From: Fragilariopsis cylindrus CCMP1102
Lineage: Eukaryota; Bacillariophyta; Bacillariophyceae; Bacillariales; Bacillariaceae
Reading direction: 5' to 3'
Assembly: GCA_900095095.1 (NCBI GenBank)
Contig: FMBT01000289.1
Coordinates: 682,001-746,000, forward strand
Length of the DNA: 64,000 nucleotides
Shown here in pieces: positions 41,603-51,249 of the stretch. Both the position numbers and the translations under genes were made by a program. The notes beneath the pieces are model-generated. The model saw only the letters and a program-made list of their open reading frames with translations, did no database searches and was not told the DNA's origin. Every line of letters begins with the position of its first letter. The first letter of the stretch is position 1.

Positions 41603-42550
41603 ATGTCTTTTGTTAATAACAATACGTCTATTAAAGCGTTGAGATTACTTGGTGTACCGTTAAGTCAGCCATTCAATTCATGTGCTTGGACTATGTTACA
41701 ACTTAATGTTCCATTCCAAATTAAAATAGCTGTTCCAGGTAATAAATCAAGTAAGATAGGTACAAGACATGAAAATTTTCTATCCCTTACCAAACATCGT
41801 TCAACTCAAGTTCCTATATTGATAGATAATAATAATGATAATGACAATGGCAGTGAAAATTTTGTCCTTACGGAAAGTGCAGCAATATTAACGTATTTAT
41901 GTGAACGATACGGTTCTTGTGATAATAATGATAATGATGGACCCAAACTGTATGCATCACCTGGTACTCAAAGGAAAGCTATGATTGATTCGTATATGCA
42001 TTGGCATCATACAAATACTCGATTGGTTTCGAAATTATTTGGTGGTAAAATCAAGCCAGAATGGAAAGCCACTCTTTCGACAGATGAAGATAAATTTATA
42101 CAAAATGTCATGGCTAGTATCGATACAGGTTGGTTACAACAACAGCAATCAGAATTAGAATCAGAATCGAAGACGACGTATATTGGTGGATTTAATAAAC
42201 CATCTATTGCCGATATACTAGCGTATGGTGAATTATCTACTGTAACAATGACAAATCTTTTAGATATCGATGAAAATAAATTTAAAAATCTATCATCATG
42301 GATGAATACTATGTCGAATTTACCATATCACGATGAAGCACATGTAGCCTTATCGACATTGGGTGATTTAAGTATTCATAACGCTACAACCGAAGAGGTA
42401 AATACGAAAGATGGTAGCAGTAGTAATGATAATTGTACAATAATCCCTTCTATTGCAAAACGGTTGGGAGCTGCCACAAAGGCTGGTATAGCGTCATATG
42501 AAAATGCACAAAGCAACTATAGAACCATCATAACTTCATCATCACTATAA
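41603..42550 (+). CDS. Glutathione S-transferase-like protein
   Basis: 315 aa. N-terminal thioredoxin-like domain: KALRLLGVPLSQPFNSCAWT, then STQVPILID and FVLTESAAILTYLCERYG, where the cis-Pro of VPIL and the ESAAIL glutathione-contact motif are visible. The C-terminal all-helical domain contains YMHWHHTNTRL and IGGFNKPSIADILAYGEL with the conserved N-capping Ser-x-Ala-Asp. The pattern is closest to theta-type GSTs, which conjugate glutathione to electrophiles or act as peroxidases. Asn/Asp insertions lengthen the first domain and the C-terminal 60 residues are extra. No presequence is obvious, so it is probably cytosolic. Confidence 0.88.
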   Translation: MSFVNNNTSIKALRLLGVPLSQPFNSCAWTMLQLNVPFQIKIAVPGNKSSKIGTRHENFLSLTKHRSTQVPILIDNNNDNDNGSENFVLTESAAILTYLCERYGSCDNNDNDGPKLYASPGTQRKAMIDSYMHWHHTNTRLVSKLFGGKIKPEWKATLSTDEDKFIQNVMASIDTGWLQQQQSELESESKTTYIGGFNKPSIADILAYGELSTVTMTNLLDIDENKFKNLSSWMNTMSNLPYHDEAHVALSTLGDLSIHNATTEEVNTKDGSSSNDNCTIIPSIAKRLGAATKAGIASYENAQSNYRTIITSSSL

Positions 42551-42879
42551 ATAATAATAATATATATATATATATATATGTATGTATTAGTACTGTACAT
42601 TCGTATTAGTATTAAAAAAGAATGAATATCAGTACTTCAAATACTCAATATAAATTTGGAAGCAAAAAATCTAAGAACTAAATAATGTTAGGTTTTACTG
42701 CCACTGCTGAACATGATATATTGATATACTGTATGGAATAAAGTTCAACTGTGATGTGTCCCCACGAAATGCTCTTTTTCACAACCTTTTTCAAATGCTT
42801 ATTACCGGGACAAAATAATCAATTAGCTACTAATCGGAAGTACGATCCAGTACATACATACATATATGATAAATCATCA
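42551..42879. other. Intergenic region between convergent genes
   Basis: (AT)n microsatellite just after the GST stop; TACTGTA at 42591 and 42727. No gene recognised. Confidence 0.4.
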
Positions 42880-43845
42880 TTATCTTAAAGAATCGTTTGG
42901 GAGTTGAACCATTATAATAACATCATTGCTGCTGTTGTCATCTGTGTCGCAAGGTGATGTTGTTAACGTACAACCACCTAAATCCGTATCAGTACATGCC
43001 GTCATAGTTGATTGGTAAACCGAATCACAAACAAGTGCATTGTTTCCAACACCACCAGTGCAAGCGGTAATTTTACTACCAAATGGTGATGGCAATGATG
43101 AATCAATTTTGTCTGTCGTAGTATTTTCATCGTCTAGCCCTTCTTTATTGTTCCTATTAGTACTACTTGTACTTTTACTATACTTTTGAAAGTAATTGAA
43201 CGGTAATTGTATTGGACAACCTGCAGGGCAGGAAGAGGTACCATCAGCAGCACCAGCAGTTGTTGTTGGTGAATCGACTGCTAGTGCTATTTTGCTAGCA
43301 ATATCCATATTCTTTGCTTCTTCATCTATCCGTATCATCATTTCATCCATATCATTGCGATTCTTTTCAACTGCTATCATAGCAGAACGACCAAAATCTC
43401 CTTCACCAGTAATAAGTTTCTGAAATTGTATATCAACACTATCATGAATTTCTTCAATCTTCATTGTTATAATTTCTTTCATATCATTCCATCGTTTCTT
43501 TACCTCATGACTACTAGTACTGTTGCCATCATTGTCATAACTACATTCTGTAGAACCACAACTACTTGTACCACAAGAATAAAATGAACTGCAGTCGGCA
43601 CTATATTCCTGTGATTTTTGTGATTGTGATTTAGAGTGAACAACAGATTCTTCGTAATCACCTAACGCTTGATCCTTGACACCGGTTGGAGAAGATGATA
43701 CCGATACTGAAGATGCGTCTTTTGTTGGACTTTTCTTCTGGTTGTCGTTTGGTGGTGATATTGTTATCACTCTTACTCTTGTCACCTGAAGAGTCTCATT
43801 CGAAAATTGTACTTTCTTGTTCTTTTTGCTGAAAGGAAACTTCAT
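42880..43845 (-). CDS. Protein with short coiled-coil, unknown
   Basis: 321 aa from the ATG at 43845 (KFPFSKKNKKVQFSNETLQV). Central charged segment VKKRWNDMKEIITMKIEEIH to FGRSAMIAVEKNRNDMDEMM has heptad-like spacing and should form a helix or coiled coil. The flanks are Ser/Thr/Cys-rich and disordered, with several Cys pairs (SCPAGCPIQLPF, TDLGGCTLTTSPC). No known domain or targeting peptide. The ordered core suggests a real gene; function is not assigned. Confidence 0.65.
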   Translation of the reverse strand: MKFPFSKKNKKVQFSNETLQVTRVRVITISPPNDNQKKSPTKDASSVSVSSSPTGVKDQALGDYEESVVHSKSQSQKSQEYSADCSSFYSCGTSSCGSTECSYDNDGNSTSSHEVKKRWNDMKEIITMKIEEIHDSVDIQFQKLITGEGDFGRSAMIAVEKNRNDMDEMMIRIDEEAKNMDIASKIALAVDSPTTTAGAADGTSSCPAGCPIQLPFNYFQKYSKSTSSTNRNNKEGLDDENTTTDKIDSSLPSPFGSKITACTGGVGNNALVCDSVYQSTMTACTDTDLGGCTLTTSPCDTDDNSSNDVIIMVQLPNDSLR

Positions 43846-44670
43846 AATCAAAAGCAACTATATACGATTATTTTCAGACTTTCAGAAAGTATTAACGATT
43901 CTTCCAGAAAGGACAGCAACAATACGATTTGGTGAGGAGGGGGGCTGGTGTTGGTGTTGGTGTTGGTTTCAAAATGTACGTGATGTTATGAACAGCCAAG
44001 TCAAATATACCGTACGAAGAAATTGTTTTCAATTATTGTGCAATTGTACTTGTACCACTTGAATCAGAATCTGGGCAACAACAAAACATGATGCAAGTTC
44101 AAGCTAACAATACTTCTACTTCAAGTACAAAGCTTCGGCTTCGCCACACTCAGAACGCGAATATAAAATTTCAAACTGGGAATCCTTCACAAAAAACATT
44201 TTTGAAATTTAAATGGAAAGCGGGAAAGCGAAAGTGAGCAAAAAATAATGATGGCTCGCGCTGCCGGCGGGTCAGTTACGATAAGAATTGATCCTTCATT
44301 CTAATTACAACGTGATATGTAGTACTAGTACTGTAAGTTGTAAGTTATCATAGAAATTGAGACTTGACAAAATAAAAATGAGACAACCAACAGATGATAA
44401 AGAATACAGTATGCATTAGTATGATAGCCTAGATTAAATAAGTAGTTACTGTGGCTTGTGATTTGTGTCAATTACTATTAATTTATCAGCAATTTGTACA
44501 TAATGTTAGTAGTAGTTATTGATTGTTGATATGAAACGTTTGCGCCAACTTATCCCTAGATTTTATTTACTGTAAAATGTGGTTGTTGTTGGTGTACTTT
44601 GTGTGGTGCATTGTTACTACTAGTCATTGTGATTACTGCTTCCAAGTGCACATGCTTGTGCTTTATCAAA

Positions 44671-45009
44671 TTAAAAAACTAGCGCCGCTACTAGATCATC
44701 AATGAATGGTTGGATTGGTAATGCTGCTGTTTTTCTTTTTAATGTATTAATTGATTGTGCATTTTTTTTGGTGATTGAATTGAGATCTCTACGGGAAATA
44801 GAAGAAGTCTCAAAGGTATAATGTGCAACTTCAAAGAATGGTTCCCCACCTAGTAAAAATGCAATGCGGCATGTAGCAAAAAAAGGGTGTTTTTTAGTAA
44901 ATTTATCAAATGATAATGTTGTGTGGGATATACCACCAATATGGAAGAAATTTATAGTAGAACACCACTTACACATTATTCTTTGTAGCAATTTAATATG
45001 ACGTTCTGG
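44671..45009 (-). CDS. Possible gene fragment, unknown
   Basis: A 106-codon-plus frame reads HPERHIKLLQRIMCKWCST, HIGGISHTTLSFDKFTKKHP and CRIAFLLGGEPFFEVAHYTF, with even amino-acid use, unlike the low-complexity frames nearby. Its only ATG is inside (RIM), and a stop lies directly before HPER. It may be the 3' exon of a gene or a remnant. No family recognised. Confidence 0.3.
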   Translation of the reverse strand, partial: PERHIKLLQRIMCKWCSTINFFHIGGISHTTLSFDKFTKKHPFFATCRIAFLLGGEPFFEVAHYTFETSSISRRDLNSITKKNAQSINTLKRKTAALPIQPFIDDLVAALVF

Positions 45010-46546
45010 ATGTTAAGTAAGTAAGACAGTAGTCAACATTGTTTCAATAAGAAGAGAGAAGGTACGAACTGTATTATTGTGCGCCATTGGCTAAATCTTA
45101 CATGCTGTTCAAATGGATCCATTTTTAGGTACTTAAACTCTCTCTTAGTAAAAGACACACATGATCGGATTTTCCGAAAAAACACGTCCTACATACCCGT
45201 TGATAATGGGTCCTCTTTTAAGGCTCTAATAATAAAACTGACTAGACGGTTCATTAATATAACACTAATAGAGATATCTGTACTATTCGTTTAGGCCATA
45301 CTCTATTATTTGATTTTTAATTTCCCTCTCTTATGCACCTCTTCCTGGCGATTCGAAATTCGCCTGCCACCCATGTATAACCTCATAGAATTTTCCCCAG
45401 ATGACCAAATCACACCCAAACTTTTTTCTTCTCTTAACAGTACAAATATCTATAATTCGTCTCATAAGCGTATGTTAAATAGAGCGATATCCATGGAGAT
45501 TCGTTTCAATACATTCCCATTGTTATGATGATGGGAATAATTTTCCATTTCAATTCTTAATAATTTAAAGAATTTTCCTGTCGCGAGCCTATCGCGCATT
45601 TAAAAATTTAGTCGCGAGTGTCCGCAAAATGCCACCTTGAGCCGGAACACGCCATATAGTTAATATATCTATTTGTATAATAGAGAACATTTGGCTACAT
45701 ACTTTTTCATAGTAGCAGTTGTCTTATTCCTCAACACAAACAGATAACAACACATCCATCCATCAATTTGTCTACAGTACAGTATAGCAGATAGTATCTC
45801 ATGTTGCGCATTTTACCTTCATTCACAGTAGTAGTAGAAAATAAGGCTATTCCAACATATGCGTTGGTCTTTTTACAGAAACCTTACTTCACTTTAGCTG
45901 TCAGAAATAGAGGTGAATTTTTCATGCTGTGGTAGTATTGTTTTTCCAGCAGTTCAAATCCCACTACATAGTTGGGTGGTACTGTATGCAAATTGCAGGA
46001 TAGAAGCAGAAGATGAGGAATAAGATGATGATGATGAAAAATGCCTCCAAGATAAAAGTAAAAAGAGAACAGCAACTGGGATTCGCTTCATTTACTGCAT
46101 GACGCTTCATTTACTGCATGACATGGATGTAAGATATGTATGTGCACAACAAATCACACACTCATTTGAAAGTTAATTTAGTTGCTGATACTGGGATGAG
46201 ATGAGAGAGAGAGAGAGAGAGAGATTTATATATCATATGCCTACTCAGTGTGTGCGTGTGTTTTACATTTGTTTGTGGACTTTTCTTATTCTTATTCTTT
46301 TCTACCACACTCAAAAGCATTATCAATCAGAGAAATAACATCAGAGAGGAGGACAGAAGTAATGGAAGAAAGGAGATAACAATCAAACAAATAGGTAAGA
46401 AAACAGTAATTGTGGTGAGATGCGAGGAACAAAGCCATTCAAAAGAGATCTTAGTTTAGTTTAGTTTAGTTGTAGGTTGGTGGGTAGGTACGGAGGTAAT
46501 TAAAAATAAAGATATTATAAAAAGACAAGAATAAATACAAAAAGAC

Positions 46547-46552
46547 AAAAAA
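46547..46552 (-). terminator. Pol III terminator of the 5S gene
   Basis: Run of six T on the minus strand directly after the 5S 3' end. Confidence 0.8.
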
Positions 46553-46670
46553 GAAAACAACACCTGGGATTCCAACGTGGTCCCCCACCGTAGTACTAAC
46601 CAGGCCCGAACATGCTTAACTTCGCTGAGCAGACGGGAAGCGGTGCTGTCATGTTGGTATGGTCGTTCTC
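46553..46670 (-). rRNA. 5S ribosomal RNA
   Basis: On the minus strand the DNA reads GAGAACGACCATACC, then CGAAGTTAAGCATG, GGGCCTGGTTAGTAC and ends CCCAGGTGTTGTTTTC. These are the conserved 5S elements, including the internal A-box and C-box parts of the RNA polymerase III promoter. The first nine bases (GAGAACGAC) pair with the last nine (GTTGTTTTC) to close helix I, allowing G-U pairs, and set the length at 118 nt. A T6 run follows immediately as a pol III terminator (46552-46547). It is a single copy among protein genes, not in an array within this window. Confidence 0.95.
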
Positions 46671-46919
46671 TCTCCTCACCCAAAATTTTGAGTATAGTAA
46701 TTTACATATAAAAGACTTTGCGGACAATCCTTACGGGGCGGACTATCAACGAAATCTAATCAGCAGCCACCCATCATGTTGTGGCTTGTACTACTGTAGC
46801 AACAGCACATAGCTGCCGCCAACAACAAGAACGACAACTGTCGATACGTCTGCCGAACAAACATAGAGATAGAGACACATTCATCACCCAGAGAGAGAGA
46901 GAGTGAGTCTCCGGAGAAG

Positions 46920-47615
46920 ATGGAAAGAATGGCCGACGACAAGAAACTTCATCCCAATTCAAGCCCAACAGCGGGTGATAACGACGACGAGGCAAGTCCA
47001 ACAACCACAACCGTCAACACCACGACACATGCATCATCGGATTCGGCATCGGCATCGGCATCGGCCCTTGAAGACAATATCACAACGAAAGGAAAGAATT
47101 CGTATTATTATGCACATGGACACAAAGCAACGGGTCCAAAATGGGATGGTAAAGCAGAACCAAAAGCATTATCAAGAGAAGATTTAATGGCATTGAGTTT
47201 AGATCCAACGAATAATAACACATCATCTGGGAAAATTCCGTCGTTTATGTATCATAAAAGTAATATAAAAAAGTATGCATTCTTAGATGAAGAAAAGGTT
47301 GTTAAATTGTATATAACACTTGATGGGGTCGGTGAACAATGTACCGATTCTGATATACAATTGGATTGGGATAAATCATCATTCACTTTGGTGATCAAAA
47401 ATTATAGAAATACCGACGAAGCAGCAGTAACAGCAACAGGAGAAGGAGAAGGAGAAGATCGATCATTGTGTTTTGGGAAATTAACTGGAAATATAACTCA
47501 TGCAAAGTACAAATTAAAAACAGACAAAATCATTCTTACGCTAAAGAAGGAAAAGTTAGGTATCGAATGGCATACAGTCAATGATAAGGGGATGACCGAT
47601 CACGATTTTGTGTAG
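46920..47615 (+). CDS. CS-domain protein, calcyclin-binding-protein (CacyBP/SIP)-like
   Basis: 231 aa, starting about 250 bp from the 5S gene. Disordered Thr/Ser-rich N-terminus, then NSYYYAHGHKATGPKWDGKA, then a CS (p23-like) domain from about residue 118: KKYAFLDEEKVVKLYITLDG at its start, SSFTLVIKNYR in the middle and DKIILTLKKEKLGIEWHTV at the end. This order resembles the central CS domain of CacyBP/SIP, an adaptor that links SIAH/SGT1/SKP1 ubiquitin ligases to substrates. The C-terminal SGS domain of CacyBP is absent or very short (MTDHDF). It could instead be a generic p23-type HSP90 co-chaperone. Confidence 0.8.
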   Translation: MERMADDKKLHPNSSPTAGDNDDEASPTTTTVNTTTHASSDSASASASALEDNITTKGKNSYYYAHGHKATGPKWDGKAEPKALSREDLMALSLDPTNNNTSSGKIPSFMYHKSNIKKYAFLDEEKVVKLYITLDGVGEQCTDSDIQLDWDKSSFTLVIKNYRNTDEAAVTATGEGEGEDRSLCFGKLTGNITHAKYKLKTDKIILTLKKEKLGIEWHTVNDKGMTDHDFV

Positions 47616-48150
47616 TAGTTTGCACTTACCGGTACGTGTATATTAGTGGTAGTAGTAGTAGTTATACATCATTAACAGCAGTATCAAGTATAGTATATAC
47701 TATCCAGCTAGCAGCCTACAATCCATTAAAAGAGGATGCAAGTAAACTGTAAGGAAATGATTGAGGGAGGGCCAGGGGAAAGGCATAGGAACAAAACAAC
47801 TAAAACAGAAACCCACATAAGGTCGTAGTAGAAAGAAGAGAAAGAATTATCGAAACTTCTATTTTCTTATGCATTTTCGACCCTTTTAATCTTATGTATT
47901 CTACAATAATATTCAATACAATCATAAAAAATTACAAAAGAAACTGACTTCTCAAAACACAAACATTGACGAAAAAAATTGATTAACGTTATTGAATAGG
48001 ATAATAGAGTAACTATAATTTCTATAGAATTGCATTAATTTTTTAATTGACTGACTTCCATTACTTTTTATAGACTACAACAATCAAAAAAAAAACTAAT
48101 TATATTTATATTAAAAATAGAAAATTAATAGTATGATATATTTGTTATTA
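47616..48150. other. Intergenic region between convergent genes
   Basis: 535 bp, strongly AT-rich near 47940-48130; no gene recognised. Confidence 0.4.
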
Positions 48151-51100
48151 TTAACTCCAAATATCCATCAAGAATCGTCCTTCGCTTTTCATCTCTTCGA
48201 GATATGATTTGCCAATATCTATTTCGTTTGTTGTTGTTGTAGTTGTACTAGTAGCTGTTTGAAGGTGCGGACTGATCAACTTCGCAATAGTTGCTTGTAC
48301 GTCACGACCCATATGGTTACCATCACCACAAACATAAACGATACCTTTACCATGAATGATAGTATCAACCAACCGTTCCGATTCATCCGTCATAAGGTTT
48401 TGTACGTATATTTTCTTCCCAGTCGGATCGTCACGAGAAAAAGCTGTGTGGAGGTGATCAATGACGTCATCATTTTGAAATGTCTGCAACTCCTCTTGGT
48501 ATAAATAATCGTGTTTGGCGTATCGACATCCAAAAAATACTTCAACGGAACCAACACTACTTTTTTCGTTACTGCCGACATCCGCACTAGCTGATGATGC
48601 CATTAGTGCCTTTCGATGAGCTAAAAATCCCATAAAAGGGGCAATCCCAGTTCCGGGACCGATCAAAACAAGAGGAGTGGAAAGGTCTGTCGGTAAATGG
48701 AATTCTTCAGTTGGTTTCGGAAATATTTTAAGACACGATGCTGAATCTTTTGCCAACGACGACGACGACGACGACAAAAATTGTGCGGAAAGTGCTTCAA
48801 GGTGTCTGGTGGTGACACCGTGAATACGTCGTAGACCAAGTTCCTTCCCATCATTAGCACACAATAGCGATGGTGTCAAGTAATCTACGACGGAAAAAGT
48901 AACAGTCAAACTTTTGGATGGTCGATCGGTATCGAGAGGACTAGAACTGACTGAGTAGTACCGTGGTGGGATTGGTGGCAAAAAACTCACCAGATTCTGA
49001 AGTGTGATGGTTTGACAAGATGGGAATTCCCGTAGAAGGTCGACAATGGACCGACGCTGTGCGTTTACGTAAGTTTCCAATAGCATATCACCTCGATCTG
49101 TCTTTGAAGATAGTAATTCCAGAGCGGCCTTTTCTTGAGGATCGTTGCTAATCTGAGAGAGAGTGTACAATACCTTACGGCTTTTCATTACGGTGCACAG
49201 ATCAATTTTCTCCGATACGATCTCTTCAACGGTCAATGGTACCCCACTGTCGATTGATACTTTCTGTGAGGAGGATATTCCGTGATGACATTGTAGCATA
49301 TTCAACACAAAACTAACAGCATCAGGAGTGTTCGTAACGATCATGCCTATAGAATCTCCTGGCTCGTACTCCCAACTTTGATCGTCAGGAATAGCGAGCG
49401 CCAATTCAATAACACGCTTGCCATTGCGATCGGCCTCTGATACTCGATTCTCGATTTGAAGTGGAAATCGTCGATCCAAAATGTCTTGCACAGGTGAGGT
49501 GTCACAACCAGATTGTACTTCACAAATTTCATTTGCCGCATCAGAGGATGTTGCCGTTAGATAGCGTGCACCCATAATGGAAGATTCGAATGGTTTGGCG
49601 CATGTATAACGGATACCATCCTCAGACTGATCGTCGTCGTCATTATCATGGATTATTGCTCCGCCATCGTTTGCGGTGTTGTTCTCTTCATTATCAGAAA
49701 CAAATTCGACGGATGTCATGTGACCCTTAAGAGACGATCGAGGTAAAGTGGACGCTTCTACACTGGTGACTTCGTCATTTTGGTTCGTCAACGAAAGCAC
49801 TGATCGTACTATAGATACCCCAGGAGAAGTAGATGATGGCTGACAAACATCGTCAAACATTTCCATCTTTTTCTCTTCCTCATGGACTTCCTTTTTCTCT
49901 TTCACTACCGCCGTTGTGGAATTTGCTGTTGCTATGGTTGTGGTTTTTGCTTTTTCGTTTGCACATTCTCCTCGACAAGCCATTGTTATATCCATTATAA
50001 TATTTTCAGTCCAGCCTTCTACAACCTCTTCCAATTGTCCCGTCCCTTCGTCCGCGCACGCCAATGGTCGGATCATACTACCACCTAATTTCAGCATGAA
50101 TTTGTTTAACAATACTCCATGCTCACAAAATTGATCGTAATTGGTATCGCCAAGCGCAAGCACCGAAAATGCAACGTTTTCGAGTGGACGTTCACCAGTC
50201 TTGGCCGTCTTCTTAACATACCTCAAGAACCGATCTGAGTTTTCAGGAGCTTCACCATTTCCACTCGTCGATGCTACTACCAATAGACCGTGCTTGACGC
50301 TATCGTTACCTGGTGCGGGTGCTTTACTGAATTTTTCCATTAGTTTCATCTTTTTGAATTGATTCAGTTCGGCACATACAACCTCTTGGAAGTATGTTAA
50401 TGAATCAGGATTATCTAGTATGGTTTGGTACGTCGCTGCTAGATCCTTCGCGATTTGTTCTGCATTACCCGTTGCTGATCCGTAAAGAATATAAAGAGGA
50501 GTAGGAGATTTTTCTGGTATTGCGGTTTTTAAACCTGTCGACGACACTGATGTTGCTGGTATCGTTTCTGTTGTAGAATTTTCTGAAGTCGATGCCGGAT
50601 TGGTTTCAGATATTATTGGCGTTGTCGTTGTCGTTGTTACAGTTGTCGCGGAGGAAGGAACTTGATCATTCACACAGGGATCGTCTTTCTCTTCTTCGGC
50701 AGATGTACTTGCCAAGCATGCCTTCGCCACATCTTGCGCGACTGTTGCCATCCAAGGTTCAACAGTTTCTTCAAGCAACCCCGTTCCTTCGTCAACACAA
50801 ACTACCTTCCTAGCTCTTGTTCCTCCTAAGATTTTCATTTTCTGATCGATTAATATCCCCGTTGCACAAAATTGGTCATAATTGGTATCGCCTAGTGCTA
50901 AAACGGCATAAGCAAGATGTTTGAAAGGTTTTGGTTCGGTTTTGTCCTTGCTTTGTTTCTTTACGTATCGATTAAAACGACCTGCATTTTCAGGTGGATC
51001 GCCGTTACCTGTTGTACTGCAAACGATCAAAGCACCGTACTTATGACCTGCGTTGGTAGGTTCAACCGTCCATTCCTTCAAACATTTTTTGAACTGGTCT

Positions 51101-51249
51101 AGTTCCTGACAAACAGCTTTAGTGAATGGAGTAGGAAGACGATCTTTGTTTTCGTTGAGTTCATCGGTCAGATCCTTACTTATCCCCTCCGCGTTGCCGG
51201 TGGCGGATCCATACAGAACATATAGGGTTGAATTGCTGCCGGTTGTCAT
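48151..51249 (-). CDS. Diflavin reductase with two flavodoxin domains, methionine-synthase-reductase-like
   Basis: 1032 aa, single exon. Flavodoxin domain 1 spans residues 8-180 (LYVLYGSATGNAEGI, TTGNGDPPENAGRFNRYVKK, LALGDTNYDQFC). After a Thr/Ser linker, domain 2 spans 251-428 with nearly the same motifs (LYILYGSATGNAEQI, TSGNGEAPENSDRFLRYVKK, LALGDTNYDQFC). The rest is a ferredoxin-reductase half: YEPGDSIGMIVTN, FAD-binding RYYSVSSSP near 763, NADPH-binding GPGTGIAPFMGF near 866, and VYVCGDGNHMGRDV near 973. The FAD region resembles methionine synthase reductase, which reactivates B12-dependent MetH, more than cytochrome P450 reductase, and no membrane anchor is seen. Two FMN domains in one chain are very unusual. 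A TACTGTA word lies 32 bp upstream. Confidence 0.88.
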   Translation of the reverse strand: MTTGSNSTLYVLYGSATGNAEGISKDLTDELNENKDRLPTPFTKAVCQELDQFKKCLKEWTVEPTNAGHKYGALIVCSTTGNGDPPENAGRFNRYVKKQSKDKTEPKPFKHLAYAVLALGDTNYDQFCATGILIDQKMKILGGTRARKVVCVDEGTGLLEETVEPWMATVAQDVAKACLASTSAEEEKDDPCVNDQVPSSATTVTTTTTTPIISETNPASTSENSTTETIPATSVSSTGLKTAIPEKSPTPLYILYGSATGNAEQIAKDLAATYQTILDNPDSLTYFQEVVCAELNQFKKMKLMEKFSKAPAPGNDSVKHGLLVVASTSGNGEAPENSDRFLRYVKKTAKTGERPLENVAFSVLALGDTNYDQFCEHGVLLNKFMLKLGGSMIRPLACADEGTGQLEEVVEGWTENIIMDITMACRGECANEKAKTTTIATANSTTAVVKEKKEVHEEEKKMEMFDDVCQPSSTSPGVSIVRSVLSLTNQNDEVTSVEASTLPRSSLKGHMTSVEFVSDNEENNTANDGGAIIHDNDDDDQSEDGIRYTCAKPFESSIMGARYLTATSSDAANEICEVQSGCDTSPVQDILDRRFPLQIENRVSEADRNGKRVIELALAIPDDQSWEYEPGDSIGMIVTNTPDAVSFVLNMLQCHHGISSSQKVSIDSGVPLTVEEIVSEKIDLCTVMKSRKVLYTLSQISNDPQEKAALELLSSKTDRGDMLLETYVNAQRRSIVDLLREFPSCQTITLQNLVSFLPPIPPRYYSVSSSPLDTDRPSKSLTVTFSVVDYLTPSLLCANDGKELGLRRIHGVTTRHLEALSAQFLSSSSSSLAKDSASCLKIFPKPTEEFHLPTDLSTPLVLIGPGTGIAPFMGFLAHRKALMASSASADVGSNEKSSVGSVEVFFGCRYAKHDYLYQEELQTFQNDDVIDHLHTAFSRDDPTGKKIYVQNLMTDESERLVDTIIHGKGIVYVCGDGNHMGRDVQATIAKLISPHLQTATSTTTTTTNEIDIGKSYLEEMKSEGRFLMDIWS

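Larger units (their letters stand above)
43846..46552. other. Long gene-poor region
   Basis: 2.7 kb. Contains one weak leftward coding candidate (44671-45009), two GTCGCGAG copies 31 bp apart (45580 and 45611) in otherwise AT-rich DNA, a tandem CTTCATTTACTGCATGA duplication at about 46086-46121, (GA)n at 46202-46224, TTTAG repeats near 46451-46470, and many TACAGTA/TACTGTA words (44329, 44405, 44568, 45773, 45778, 45980). Open frames at 45079-45528 have no recognisable content. Confidence 0.4.

Noticed and set aside
45079-45528. Two rightward frames of about 70 codons
   Set aside because: Even composition but no motif, no splice model and stops between them; I could not separate them from chance.
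48151-51249. Assignment as cytochrome P450 reductase
   Set aside because: No N-terminal membrane anchor, and the FAD-domain start and long insert region look closer to methionine synthase reductase; the exact partner stays open.
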